Below are positions 1 through 8,300 of a stretch of 64,000 nt of DNA, piece after piece (the stretch's first letter is position 1; the number at the start of each line of letters is the position of its first letter). The stretch spans positions 1 to 64,000 of the forward strand of contig NZ_JACJLE010000010.1 of the NCBI RefSeq assembly GCF_016901995.1. The letters run 5' to 3'. The DNA is from Bacteroides caecigallinarum (GTDB lineage: Bacteria; Bacteroidota; Bacteroidia; Bacteroidales; Bacteroidaceae). The notes beneath the pieces were generated by a model that was not told the DNA's origin, did not search any database, and saw only the letters and a program-made list of their open reading frames with translations. The position numbers and the translations under genes were made by a program.

Positions 1-148
1 GCATGGAGATAGGGATAATACGGAAATATAGAAATCATACTCTATGAAAAATGAGAAACCGATGATTATATAACGAAAAGAGGATGCATCATTTTGACAC
101 ACCCTCTTTGTTTTATATAAACCGGTGTTTCATGAGCAAAACTGATAC
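1..148. other. Window edge: possible 3' end of an upstream plus-strand gene and weak hairpin
   Basis: A plus-strand frame is open from base 3 and stops at TGA 43-45, which may be the tail of a gene outside the window; nothing identifies it. An inverted repeat AAAGAGG (77-83) / CCTCTTT (103-109) followed by GTTTTAT could terminate such a gene. Both readings are tentative. Confidence 0.25.
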
Positions 149-183
149 AAAAAAACGACCGGACTTTTTCAAATCCGGTCGTT
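149..183 (-). terminator. Rho-independent terminator of ilvE
   Basis: Perfect 10-bp inverted repeat AACGACCGGA (154-163) / TCCGGTCGTT (174-183) with a 10-nt loop. On the minus strand it is followed by a run of seven T (149-155). It lies 22 bases past the ilvE stop codon. Confidence 0.85.
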
Positions 184-205
184 ACAAATTATCTTAATAT
201 TCAAA

Positions 206-1225
206 TTATTCGACAATCATTACCCATCCATAAGGATCGGCTTCATCACCATACTGTATAGCACGAAGCTTGTTATACAATTTTTCGCTTATAGGACCTG
301 GTTTACCATCCTTGGCTATTACATACGATTTATTGTTTTCAAGGTCATCAATACGCTCTATAGGGCTGATAACAGCAGCTGTACCACATGCTCCGGCTTC
401 CTCAAACGTTTCAAGTTCTTCTTCAGCAATAGGACGACGTTCAACCTTCAGTCCCATATCCTCAGCAAGCTGCATAAGGCTTCTGTTTGTAATAGAAGGA
501 AGGATTGATGTAGAAAGAGGAGTCACATATGTATTGTTTTTAATACCGAAGAAATTGGCAGCACCACACTCGTCGATATATTTCTTTTCTTTTGCATCCA
601 AGTAGAATTCGCTTGCATATCCTGCATCATGAGCCATCTTGTTTGCACGAAGGCTGGCAGCATAGTTACCACCAACTTTGAATGTTCCTGTTCCAAGAGG
701 AGCAGCACGGTCAAACTGACGGATTATAACATAAGGATTAGCAGCAAAACCACCTTTGAAATAAGGACCTACAGGAGTTACAAATACTACGAAAAGATAT
801 TCACTTGCCGGATGTACGCCTACCTGGGCACCTGTACCGATAAGCAACGGACGTATGTAAAGCGAAGCACCGCTCTCATATGGAGGAATGAAACGTTCGT
901 TTGCCTTTACCACTTTCTTTACAGCTTCGCAAAACAGTTCTGTAGGGAATTCAGGCATAAGGATTCCGTTGCAAGTACTTTGAAGACGTTCTGCATTTGC
1001 CTGCGGACGGAACACGCGTATTTTTCCGTCTTTTCCACGATATGCCTTCAAACCTTCGAATGCTTCCTGACCATAGTGCAAACATGTTGCTGCCATGTGG
1101 ATATTTAATGTTTCTTCCGAACAAAGTTCCAATTCACCCCACTTGCCGTCGCGATAATAGCAACGTACATTATAATCTGTCTTCATGTAACCGAACGACA
1201 AATTAGACCAGTCAATTTCTTTCAT
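206..1225 (-). CDS. ilvE: Branched-chain amino acid aminotransferase
   Basis: A 339-residue fold-type IV PLP aminotransferase that interconverts Leu, Ile and Val with their 2-oxo acids using glutamate/2-oxoglutarate, in the cytoplasm. Visible signatures are YGQEAFEGLKAYR near residues 51-63, the probable PLP-binding lysine K183 in TFKVGGNYAASLRANK, and the ECGAANFF motif at 219-226 with the conserved glutamate. The K-V-G-G-N-Y context matches the longer, mitochondrial-like BCAT type common in Bacteroidetes rather than the E. coli IlvE type. The gene is monocistronic: it has its own promoter upstream and a strong terminator downstream. Length is normal and no defect is seen. Confidence 0.95.
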   Translation of the reverse strand: MKEIDWSNLSFGYMKTDYNVRCYYRDGKWGELELCSEETLNIHMAATCLHYGQEAFEGLKAYRGKDGKIRVFRPQANAERLQSTCNGILMPEFPTELFCEAVKKVVKANERFIPPYESGASLYIRPLLIGTGAQVGVHPASEYLFVVFVTPVGPYFKGGFAANPYVIIRQFDRAAPLGTGTFKVGGNYAASLRANKMAHDAGYASEFYLDAKEKKYIDECGAANFFGIKNNTYVTPLSTSILPSITNRSLMQLAEDMGLKVERRPIAEEELETFEEAGACGTAAVISPIERIDDLENNKSYVIAKDGKPGPISEKLYNKLRAIQYGDEADPYGWVMIVE

Positions 1226-1274
1226 AACTTTATTATTTAATATTTTTATGTTCCTGATATTATAACATTGACGG

Positions 1275-1305
1275 CAAATGTAAGATTTTAATTTACATAT
1301 TCCAA
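1275..1305 (-). promoter_or_regulatory. Bacteroidetes-type promoter of ilvE
   Basis: On the minus strand, TTG (1303-1305) lies 20 nt before TACATTTG (1275-1282), matching the TTTG / TAnnTTTG consensus. The -7 element is about 50 nt upstream of the ilvE start codon. Confidence 0.6.
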
Positions 1306-1363
1306 TTTTTACAATAAATATTTAGACCAAAACCCTTAAATACCGGCATGTTGCTTACATTTT

Positions 1364-1573
1364 TCATTCCTCATCCGAATGTCCGTCATCGAGCATTTTC
1401 TTTATTTCTTCGTCTGCCTTATAAAGCTTATCCTTGCAGAACTTTATGAGTTTCTGAGCCTCCTGAAGATTTTCTCCCAACTGGTCGATATCCAGTTCGC
1501 CACTCTCTATTTTTGCCACTATCGCTTCAAGCTTCTTCATGGCTTCGGTATATGTTTCTTTTTTTGCAGCCAT
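1364..1573 (-). CDS. xseB: Exodeoxyribonuclease VII small subunit
   Basis: A 69-residue protein of typical XseB length. It has the family's helical core (YTEAMKKLEAIVAKIESGELDIDQLGENLQEA...) and an acidic C-terminal tail. XseB binds the XseA large subunit to form ExoVII, which degrades single-stranded DNA from both ends. It starts 9 nt after the xseA stop codon on the same strand, so it is the last gene of the peptidase-xseA-xseB unit. Confidence 0.92.
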   Translation of the reverse strand: MAAKKETYTEAMKKLEAIVAKIESGELDIDQLGENLQEAQKLIKFCKDKLYKADEEIKKMLDDGHSDEE

Positions 1574-1582
1574 AATTATATC

Positions 1583-2884
1583 TTATTTTACTATACTTTT
1601 GAATTTTCCTGTAGCCAAAACAGTCTCCACCTCATCACCGGATTTAATCTTTGAAGCATCCCTCACTGACTTTCCATTAAGAAGAGTGATACTATAACCG
1701 CGTTTCAAAAGCTGTTCCGGAGATGCGGATTTAAGAATTCTCTCCATCAGGTCAATCTTATGAGTTTCTTTTTCCATAACGGAACGAACATACATCAACA
1801 GACGAGGAAAAACATCCAAACGATGTTGTTCTCCCAGAAAACGTTTCTGCCATGACATTACCAGACGCGAATACATACGCTCGCAACGCATATTTTCCCT
1901 TTGCAGTCTGGACTGTACCACCAACGGAATACGTGCAACAAGTCTGTTCAGACGTTCCGATTCCGAATTCAGGATGACCGGTATCTCATTACGGAGGCGT
2001 TCCGACAAATCATCAAGTCGGCTTGCCGTCTGCAACATCATGCCTATTATGTATTCGGCAGCGGCTGTAGGCGTCTTTACCCTTGTATGCGAAACCATAT
2101 CAATCACAGTATCATCGCGTTCGTGCCCTATACCTGTTATAATAGGTAGTGGGAACTGTGCACAATGAGCAGCCAAATCGTATGTATCGAAACCGGACAA
2201 ATCAGATGTTGCCCCTCCACCACGGATTATCACTACTACGTCCCAGTTATCTATTTCAGAATATATTCTTTCCAGAGATGATATTATGGTTTCCTCTACC
2301 CTGTCTCCCTGCATTATAGCCGGAAAAAGCTTTGTATAAAACACAAAACCGAACTTGTTGGAATGCAACTGGTTACAGAAATCACCATATCCGGCTGCAG
2401 TTGCCGAAGATATAACAGCTATCCTCTGCAAAGGTTCAGGCATTTCAAGCTCTTTGTTCATTGTCAGGATACCTTCTTCGTCAAGACGCTTCAGAATTTC
2501 CTTTCGCCTGCGCGCCATATCGCCAATAGTATATGCAGGATCAATGTCAACAACAGTAAGAGAGAAACCGTACAATTCGTGAAAGTCAACCGTAACCTTC
2601 ACCATTACTTTTATTCCGGAAACAAAAGCCTGCCCTGTTTCCCGTTCGAAATAAGGACGCAAACGCATGAAAACACTACTCCAAATCACCCCTCTAGCCT
2701 TTGCTATCAAAGCATTGCTTTTAGAATCTTTTTGGACAAACTCAAGATAACAGTGTCCGGAATAATTTGAGCGCACATCGCTCAACTCCGCCTGTATCCA
2801 ATATTCGTCAGGCAGAATAGAATGAAGACCTCGTCGAACCAAAGAATTCAGTTCGTATAAAGACATTGCTTCATTTTCCATCAT
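1583..2884 (-). CDS. xseA: Exodeoxyribonuclease VII large subunit
   Basis: Catalytic large subunit of ExoVII. It has an N-terminal OB-fold DNA-binding region (SLYELNSLVRRGL...YWIQAELSDVR) and a central catalytic domain with RIAVISSATAAGYGDF, VVVIIRGGGATSDLSGFD and GIGHERDDTVIDMVSHTRVKTPTAAAEY. These are followed by helical segments and a C-terminal LLKRGYSITL motif. The frame is open to an ATG at 2929, but that start would overlap the upstream peptidase gene by 43 nt and add 15 residues unlike the family. The ATG at 2884 begins only 2 nt after the peptidase stop, suggesting translational coupling, so I use it (433 residues). Confidence 0.93.
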   Translation of the reverse strand: MMENEAMSLYELNSLVRRGLHSILPDEYWIQAELSDVRSNYSGHCYLEFVQKDSKSNALIAKARGVIWSSVFMRLRPYFERETGQAFVSGIKVMVKVTVDFHELYGFSLTVVDIDPAYTIGDMARRRKEILKRLDEEGILTMNKELEMPEPLQRIAVISSATAAGYGDFCNQLHSNKFGFVFYTKLFPAIMQGDRVEETIISSLERIYSEIDNWDVVVIIRGGGATSDLSGFDTYDLAAHCAQFPLPIITGIGHERDDTVIDMVSHTRVKTPTAAAEYIIGMMLQTASRLDDLSERLRNEIPVILNSESERLNRLVARIPLVVQSRLQRENMRCERMYSRLVMSWQKRFLGEQHRLDVFPRLLMYVRSVMEKETHKIDLMERILKSASPEQLLKRGYSITLLNGKSVRDASKIKSGDEVETVLATGKFKSIVK

Positions 2885-2886
2885 AT

Positions 2887-4257
2887 CTACTTGCTTTTCA
2901 TCTCCTGCCCTATTCTGTATGCTTTCCACATATCCGTTATTCCATAACCGAATATATTGTCCGGATAATCATACCTGTCAGAAGAACGGTGAACCACATC
3001 GATAAGTTCCTTTACAGTAAGCCACGGACAAGCTTGCCAAAGACATGTAACAAGTCCGCAGAATATCGGCGAAGCGAAAGATGTTCCATTACCATACGAT
3101 GTTCCTCCATTAGGTCCTGCTATACTAGAATGAAACCCTACCGCCATTACATCTGGTTTTATACGTCCGTCAGCCGTATTACCAACTGAAGAAAAATCAG
3201 CATTCACACCGTCTGCATTTACAGCACCTATTGTCAGTACTCCATCAGCATCTCCAGGAGGTGTAATTTTTTTCCAGCTGGATGAGCCTGAATTTCCTGC
3301 ACTACATACTATAAGCATTCCCTTAGAAGAAGCGATATTGGCAGAACGCGACATAAGCGAAGTGCGTCCGTCAAGATCACGATATCTGTAATTGTCGGAC
3401 ACATTGTCAAAAGAATAATATCCAAGTGAAGTATTCACAACATCTGCACCTACACTGTCGGCAAACTCTACAGCTGCCGCCCAATAATCTTCCTCTGCCG
3501 GCTGTTCAGTATCATTATCCTCACTTCTGAGAAGCCAGTAAGAAGCTTCAGGAGCAGAACCAACCATTACCCTAGGCATATTTACAGCCATGCACGAAAG
3601 TACTTTCAAGCCATGGTTATGCTCGGCATATATATCAGATTCAGGATTAACAAAATCCTTTGTTCCTAAAATATGAAGCTTACGGAAAAATTTCATTTTG
3701 TCCACATTATAATATCCGGCATCTATAACCGCTATATGCATACCTTCTCCACGGAAACCGGCATTATGAAGACTGTCGCCGTGATGAATCTTTATCTGAT
3801 TGGCAGCCACTCCATAATATTCGTCTGTCTTTTTCCACTTATTTGTTATTTCCTTCTTGCGATCCTTATTTCTTGGAAAAACAGTATCGGGTGAAACCCA
3901 TACCTTTTTTACATCCATAACAAATGGATTTTGTCTGAATCTTTCTGCCGTTTCTTCATCCTGAGTAAGCATAAGCACAGTATTATTCCACTTACTCTGC
4001 ATCAGATACTTTCCTCCCTGTTCCACCAAACGGTCAATATAGTTTTTGCATACCGGCAAATCTGTAGAGTCGATACCTATCCCCTGCCTATTTCTACGTT
4101 CCAAAGCACGTTCGGACAGAAATTCCTGCGGACGGTCAATGCTATAGGCAGTTGCAGACTTATCTCTCAATGTCACACGATATTTATATGTTTCCGAAAA
4201 AGAATGGAAATAGCCGAAAATCAGCGTACAAAAAAATATTACAGTTCTTAAATTCAT
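2887..4257 (-). CDS. Secreted subtilisin-like (S8) serine peptidase
   Basis: A 456-residue exported subtilase. Residues 1-21 form a signal peptide. The catalytic triad is visible as D179 (HIAVIDAGY), H215 (EHNHGLKVLS) and S393 (GNGTSFASPIF), with the oxyanion asparagine N322 in CSAGNSG. The region 22-165 is probably a propeptide or N-terminal domain. No C-terminal sorting domain is seen, so it is likely periplasmic or secreted; the substrate is unknown. It is the first gene of the unit with xseA and xseB, and the functional link to ExoVII is unclear. Confidence 0.9.
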   Translation of the reverse strand: MNLRTVIFFCTLIFGYFHSFSETYKYRVTLRDKSATAYSIDRPQEFLSERALERRNRQGIGIDSTDLPVCKNYIDRLVEQGGKYLMQSKWNNTVLMLTQDEETAERFRQNPFVMDVKKVWVSPDTVFPRNKDRKKEITNKWKKTDEYYGVAANQIKIHHGDSLHNAGFRGEGMHIAVIDAGYYNVDKMKFFRKLHILGTKDFVNPESDIYAEHNHGLKVLSCMAVNMPRVMVGSAPEASYWLLRSEDNDTEQPAEEDYWAAAVEFADSVGADVVNTSLGYYSFDNVSDNYRYRDLDGRTSLMSRSANIASSKGMLIVCSAGNSGSSSWKKITPPGDADGVLTIGAVNADGVNADFSSVGNTADGRIKPDVMAVGFHSSIAGPNGGTSYGNGTSFASPIFCGLVTCLWQACPWLTVKELIDVVHRSSDRYDYPDNIFGYGITDMWKAYRIGQEMKSK

Positions 4258-4279
4258 AGAGTTAATGTGTTATCGGTTA

Positions 4280-4308
4280 CAAAGATATTACAAATAAATA
4301 AGAAACAA
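4280..4308 (-). promoter_or_regulatory. Promoter of the peptidase-xseA-xseB unit
   Basis: On the minus strand, TTG (4306-4308) lies 18 nt before TATCTTTG (4280-4287), which fits the TAnnTTTG -7 element exactly. It sits 23-30 nt upstream of the peptidase start. Confidence 0.5.
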
Positions 4309-4330
4309 GAATTATGGGACACAGAAAACG

Positions 4331-4388
4331 TCCTGTCGTTTTAATAAGAACCTCCTGTCTTTTTAATTGAAATGACAAGGAGTTTTTT
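4331..4388. repeat. Imperfect hairpin, member of a CCTGTC-type intergenic element
   Basis: Two copies of a CCTGTC(G)TTTTAAT motif occur at 4332-4345 and 4354-4367. The second folds with GACAAGGAGTT (4374-4384) into an imperfect hairpin followed by TTTTTT. It lies between two divergent genes, where a terminator is not expected. The 45.99-kb hairpin shares its loop-side string ATTGAAATG(A/G)CAAGG. Confidence 0.4.
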
Positions 4389-4442
4389 AAAACATATCAA
4401 CACTTCAAAAAACAAATATCAATATTTTATATATTTCTTTTT

Positions 4443-4470
4443 TTTGATAATATATTATTGCCTATATTTA
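4443..4470 (+). promoter_or_regulatory. Weak candidate promoter of the restriction-modification gene
   Basis: TTTG (4443-4446) and TATATTTA (4463-4470; one mismatch to TAnnTTTG) are separated by 16 nt, shorter than the usual 19 or so. The -7 element ends 18 nt before the ATG at 4489, which favours that start. Confidence 0.3.
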
Positions 4471-4488
4471 CACTTAAATATTATACAA

Positions 4489-7263
4489 ATGAAAAATTCA
4501 GAACAAATAAAAGCCGCAGAACAATTTGCTATTGACTGGGAAAATAGGGGCTATGAAAAAGGAGAAAGCCAACCTTTTTGGTTATCATTACTATCAAAGG
4601 TATTTGGGATAAAAGAACCTGAGAAATTTATAAAATTTGAAGATCAAGTACATATTGACCATACAAGTTTTATAGATGGAACCATCCCTTCTACACATGT
4701 ACTTATTGAACAAAAAGGCATAGGCAAAGATCTAAATAAACCTATAAAACAGAGTGACGGCAGTTTACTAACCCCTTTTCAACAAGCCAAAAGATATGCT
4801 GCAGAACTTCCTTATTCTGAACGCCCAAGATGGATTGTAACATGCAATTTTGCTGAGTTCTATATTTACGATATGGAACGCCCGAATGGAGAACCTGAAA
4901 AAATTCTTCTTAAAGACTTAAAGAAAGAATTCTACAGACTGAATTTTCTTGTAGAAACCGAAAATCAACATATCAAAAAAGAAACAGAAGTATCTTTACA
5001 AGCAGGTGAATTAGTAGGAAAAATATATGATTTATTACTCGCTCAATACAAAGACCCTGAAAGCCCTGAAACTCTGAAAAGCCTAAACAAGTTATGTGTA
5101 CGACTTGTTTTCTGTCTTTATGCTGAAGATTCTGGAATTTTTGATCATCACAATGCATTTTATGACTATTTAATTCACTTTGATGCTATACACACAAGAA
5201 AAGCACTTATTGAATTATTTAGAATATTAGATACGAAAATAGAAGATAGAGACCCGTATCTTGAGGAAGATTTGAAATCATTTCCTTATGTTAACGGCGG
5301 ACTATTTGCCGATGAAAACATTGAGATACCACAAATTACAGAAGAAATACGCACATTATTGTTAAAAAATGCCAGTGAAGAGTTTGATTGGAGCGACATA
5401 TCACCTACTATTTTTGGAGCAGTTTTCGAAAGTACATTAAATCCGGAAACAAGGCATAATGGCGGAATGCATTATACCAGTATAGAAAACATACACAAAG
5501 TAATAGACCCTCTTTTCCTTACCAAACTTAAAAAAGAACTAGAAGAAATAAAAAACATTTCTTCTTTTAATTCTCGCAAGCAAAAAGCTGAAAAGTTCCA
5601 AAACAAATTATCATCCTTGACTTTTCTGGACCCTGCCTGCGGTTCCGGCAATTTCCTTACTGAAACTTATCTCTCATTGAGAAGACTGGAAAATGAAGCA
5701 ATAAAAATAATGTATTTTGGTCAAGGTATGATTGGAGAGTTCAAAGATCCGGTTAAGGTCAATATACATCAATTTTATGGCATTGAAATAAATGATTTTG
5801 CTGTTTCAGTAGCAAAAACAGCTCTTTGGATAGCTGAATCGCAAATGTTAAAAGAAACCAGTCAAATTGTACAATACGATATCGACTTTCTTCCATTAAA
5901 ATCATACAATAACATATTTGAGGCGAATGCTTTGAGAATAGACTGGAATACAGTTGTTTCAAATAACGCATTGACATATATTATAGGAAATCCTCCATTT
6001 GTCGGGGCTAGAAAAATGGAACAAAATGGTGAACAAAAACAAGACATAAAATTCATTTTCGGCAACATTAAAGATGTACAAGACTTGGATTATGTAGCTT
6101 GTTGGTATAAAAAGGCTGTAGAATATATACAGGGAACAAATATTGAAACGGTTTTTGTTTCTACAAACTCAATATGCCAAGGTGCCCAAGTTCCAATTTT
6201 ATGGGGAGTATTGTATAGTTACGGTATTCATATCAACTTTGCATATCAAACCTTTCGTTGGGACAGTGAAGCTACAATAAAAGCGGCTGTACATTGTATC
6301 ATAGTAAGTTTTTCACAATTTGAGAGAAAAGAAAAACTGTTATTTTCAAGTAATGGCAATTATAAAATAGTCAATAATATAAGTCCTTATCTTTTACAAG
6401 GACCTGACCGTTTTGTTACGGCACAAAAGACTCCTATCTGTAATGTTCCTAAAATGAACTTTGGAAACCAGCCAAGAGATGGAGGACACTTGATTGTCAA
6501 TCAAGACGAAATAGACGCTATACTGAACAATAAAGATCATGCAAAAATATGGTTAAGGCCATATATAGGTGCAGATGAATTTATAAAAGGGAAAAAGAGA
6601 TGGTGTTTTTGGCTGAAACAAGCAACTCCTACAGACATTAAAAACAGTAAAATATTATATAGCCGGGTAGAAGCTGTCCAAAAGTTCAGACTTGAGTCTA
6701 AGGCTAAAACCACTAACGGATATGCCAAAGTTCCTCATCTTTTTGCACAGATAACACAACCTGATGATACGGATTTCATGATTATTCCTTGTGTCTCATC
6801 TGAAAACAGAAAATACATACCAATAGGATTTGCTGATAAAAATATAATAGCAAGCAATGCTGTACAAATTATACCTAACGCAACACTATATCATTTCGGG
6901 GTATTGACTTCAAACGTTCACATGGCTTGGATGCGTATTGTAGCAGGAAGATTAGAAATGAGATATAGATATTCAAAAGAAATAGTATATAATACATTTC
7001 CATGGCCAACACCTAATGAAAAACAACGTGCAAAAATAGAAGCAACCGCAGAGGCTATATTGAAAGCAAGGGAACTTTACCCAGACAGTTCTTATTCCGA
7101 TTTATATAATGAGGTAACCATGCCTTTAGAGCTGAGAAAAGCACACCAACAAAATGATAAGGCTGTAATGGAAGCCTACGGTTTTTCTATAAAGGAAACT
7201 ACTGAATCAAATTGTGTTGCTGAATTAATGAAAATGTATCAGAAAATACTAAAAGACAAATAA
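4489..7263 (+). CDS. MmeI-like type IIG/IIL restriction-modification enzyme (single chain)
   Basis: A 924-residue bifunctional enzyme combining DNA cleavage, adenine methylation and target recognition. The N-terminal PD-(D/E)xK-like nuclease shows D63-X10-E74-Q-K76 (IDG...LIEQKG), as in the MmeI family. The N6-adenine methyltransferase core has motif I DPACGSGNF from residue 381 and motif IV GNPPFVGARKM at about 500-510. The C-terminal recognition region carries the family string AGRLEMRYRYS...VYNTFPWP. An upstream ATG at 4372 would add 39 hydrophobic, AT-rich residues and is rejected. No separate methylase, nuclease or specificity gene is adjacent. In this family cleavage and modification usually require S-adenosylmethionine and only one strand of the site is methylated; both are family knowledge, not seen here. 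The recognition site cannot be predicted by eye. Confidence 0.9.
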   Translation: MKNSEQIKAAEQFAIDWENRGYEKGESQPFWLSLLSKVFGIKEPEKFIKFEDQVHIDHTSFIDGTIPSTHVLIEQKGIGKDLNKPIKQSDGSLLTPFQQAKRYAAELPYSERPRWIVTCNFAEFYIYDMERPNGEPEKILLKDLKKEFYRLNFLVETENQHIKKETEVSLQAGELVGKIYDLLLAQYKDPESPETLKSLNKLCVRLVFCLYAEDSGIFDHHNAFYDYLIHFDAIHTRKALIELFRILDTKIEDRDPYLEEDLKSFPYVNGGLFADENIEIPQITEEIRTLLLKNASEEFDWSDISPTIFGAVFESTLNPETRHNGGMHYTSIENIHKVIDPLFLTKLKKELEEIKNISSFNSRKQKAEKFQNKLSSLTFLDPACGSGNFLTETYLSLRRLENEAIKIMYFGQGMIGEFKDPVKVNIHQFYGIEINDFAVSVAKTALWIAESQMLKETSQIVQYDIDFLPLKSYNNIFEANALRIDWNTVVSNNALTYIIGNPPFVGARKMEQNGEQKQDIKFIFGNIKDVQDLDYVACWYKKAVEYIQGTNIETVFVSTNSICQGAQVPILWGVLYSYGIHINFAYQTFRWDSEATIKAAVHCIIVSFSQFERKEKLLFSSNGNYKIVNNISPYLLQGPDRFVTAQKTPICNVPKMNFGNQPRDGGHLIVNQDEIDAILNNKDHAKIWLRPYIGADEFIKGKKRWCFWLKQATPTDIKNSKILYSRVEAVQKFRLESKAKTTNGYAKVPHLFAQITQPDDTDFMIIPCVSSENRKYIPIGFADKNIIASNAVQIIPNATLYHFGVLTSNVHMAWMRIVAGRLEMRYRYSKEIVYNTFPWPTPNEKQRAKIEATAEAILKARELYPDSSYSDLYNEVTMPLELRKAHQQNDKAVMEAYGFSIKETTESNCVAELMKMYQKILKDK

Positions 7264-7272
7264 GATATATTT

Positions 7273-8214
7273 ATGAACAACAGAATCACAGAACTTTTCG
7301 GCATAAAATATCCTATCATTTCAGGAGGTATGGTTTGGTGCAGTGGATGGGAACTTGCATCAGCAGTAAGCAATGCAGGAGGACTTGGACTTATAGGTGC
7401 AGGCTCAATGTATCCTGAAATTTTGAGAGAGCATATCCAGAAATGCAAGGCTGCAACCGATAAGCCTTTCGGAGTAAACATTCCATTGATTTCAAAATAT
7501 TCGGAAGAGCTGATAAAGGTTGTGATAGAAGAAAAAGTCCCGATAGTTTTCACTTCTGCCGGAAACCCGAAAACTTGGACTGGCATACTGCACGAAAACA
7601 AAATTAAAGTCGCTCACGTAGTGGCAAGCACCCGGTTTGCACTTAAATGTCAGGAAGCTGGAGTAGATGCCGTAGTGGCAGAAGGTTTCGAGGCAGGAGG
7701 ACATAACGGAAAGGAAGAAACCACAACAATGGTTCTGATACCTCAAATCAGAAAACACTTGGACATTCCTTTGATAGCGGCTGGAGGTATCGCAACTGGA
7801 GAAGCCATGCTCGCCGCATTCGCTTTAGGTGCAGAAGGCGTACAAGTAGGAACACGGTTTGCCATAACAAAAGAAAGTTCGGCTAATGAGAGTTTCAAAA
7901 AATTGTGCACAGAACTGAATGAGGGAGATACTATGCTGGCCTTGAAAAAACTTGTACCTACACGATTGATAAAAAACGATTTCTACCGTAAAATAGAAGC
8001 TGCAGAGAACCGTGGAGCCTCGGCCGAAGAACTGTCAGAAATTTTAGGCAAAGGAAGAGCCATGAAAGGTATATTCGAGGGTGATTTATCAGCAGGTGAA
8101 CTTGAAATTGGCCAGGTGTCGTGTCTGATAAACGACATTCCTTCTGCTGAAGAAGTTATACAGAGTATGATAAATGAATACAATGAAGGCATAAAGTATC
8201 TTTCATTAATATAA
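7273..8214 (+). CDS. FabK-type enoyl-ACP reductase / nitronate monooxygenase-family flavoprotein
   Basis: A 313-residue TIM-barrel FMN enzyme. The N-terminus RITELFGIKYPIISGGM, the AVSNAGGLGLIGAG loop, DKPFGVNIPL, the AEGFEAGGHNG segment with the active-site histidine, and the phosphate-binding IAAGGIATGE...LGAEGVQVGTRF are all present. The pattern resembles FabK, which reduces enoyl-ACP in fatty acid synthesis. Nitronate monooxygenases share the fold, so the substrate is not settled. It begins 9 nt after the restriction-modification gene with no clear promoter, so it may be co-transcribed with it. That pairing looks accidental. Confidence 0.8.
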   Translation: MNNRITELFGIKYPIISGGMVWCSGWELASAVSNAGGLGLIGAGSMYPEILREHIQKCKAATDKPFGVNIPLISKYSEELIKVVIEEKVPIVFTSAGNPKTWTGILHENKIKVAHVVASTRFALKCQEAGVDAVVAEGFEAGGHNGKEETTTMVLIPQIRKHLDIPLIAAGGIATGEAMLAAFALGAEGVQVGTRFAITKESSANESFKKLCTELNEGDTMLALKKLVPTRLIKNDFYRKIEAAENRGASAEELSEILGKGRAMKGIFEGDLSAGELEIGQVSCLINDIPSAEEVIQSMINEYNEGIKYLSLI

Positions 8215-8220
8215 AGAAAT

Positions 8221-8285
8221 GACTTTCTGTTTGCAAGTAAGTAGAGTATAAAAAAGCAGAACTACTCACCTGCAGACAGAAAGCC
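8221..8285. terminator. Long inverted repeat between convergent genes
   Basis: Two 24-nt arms, 8221-8244 and 8262-8285, form an imperfect stem with a 17-nt loop. They lie between the plus-strand flavoprotein gene and the minus-strand GH20 pseudogene. There is no long T run, so it may act as a bidirectional terminator or as an RNA 3'-end stabiliser. Confidence 0.55.
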
Positions 8286-8300
8286 ACATAACAAAAAACT

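Noticed and set aside
4372-4488. 39-residue N-terminal extension of the restriction-modification enzyme
   Set aside because: It is AT-rich, hydrophobic and unlike the family, and it overlaps the candidate hairpin and promoter. The ATG at 4489 gives the family-typical start.
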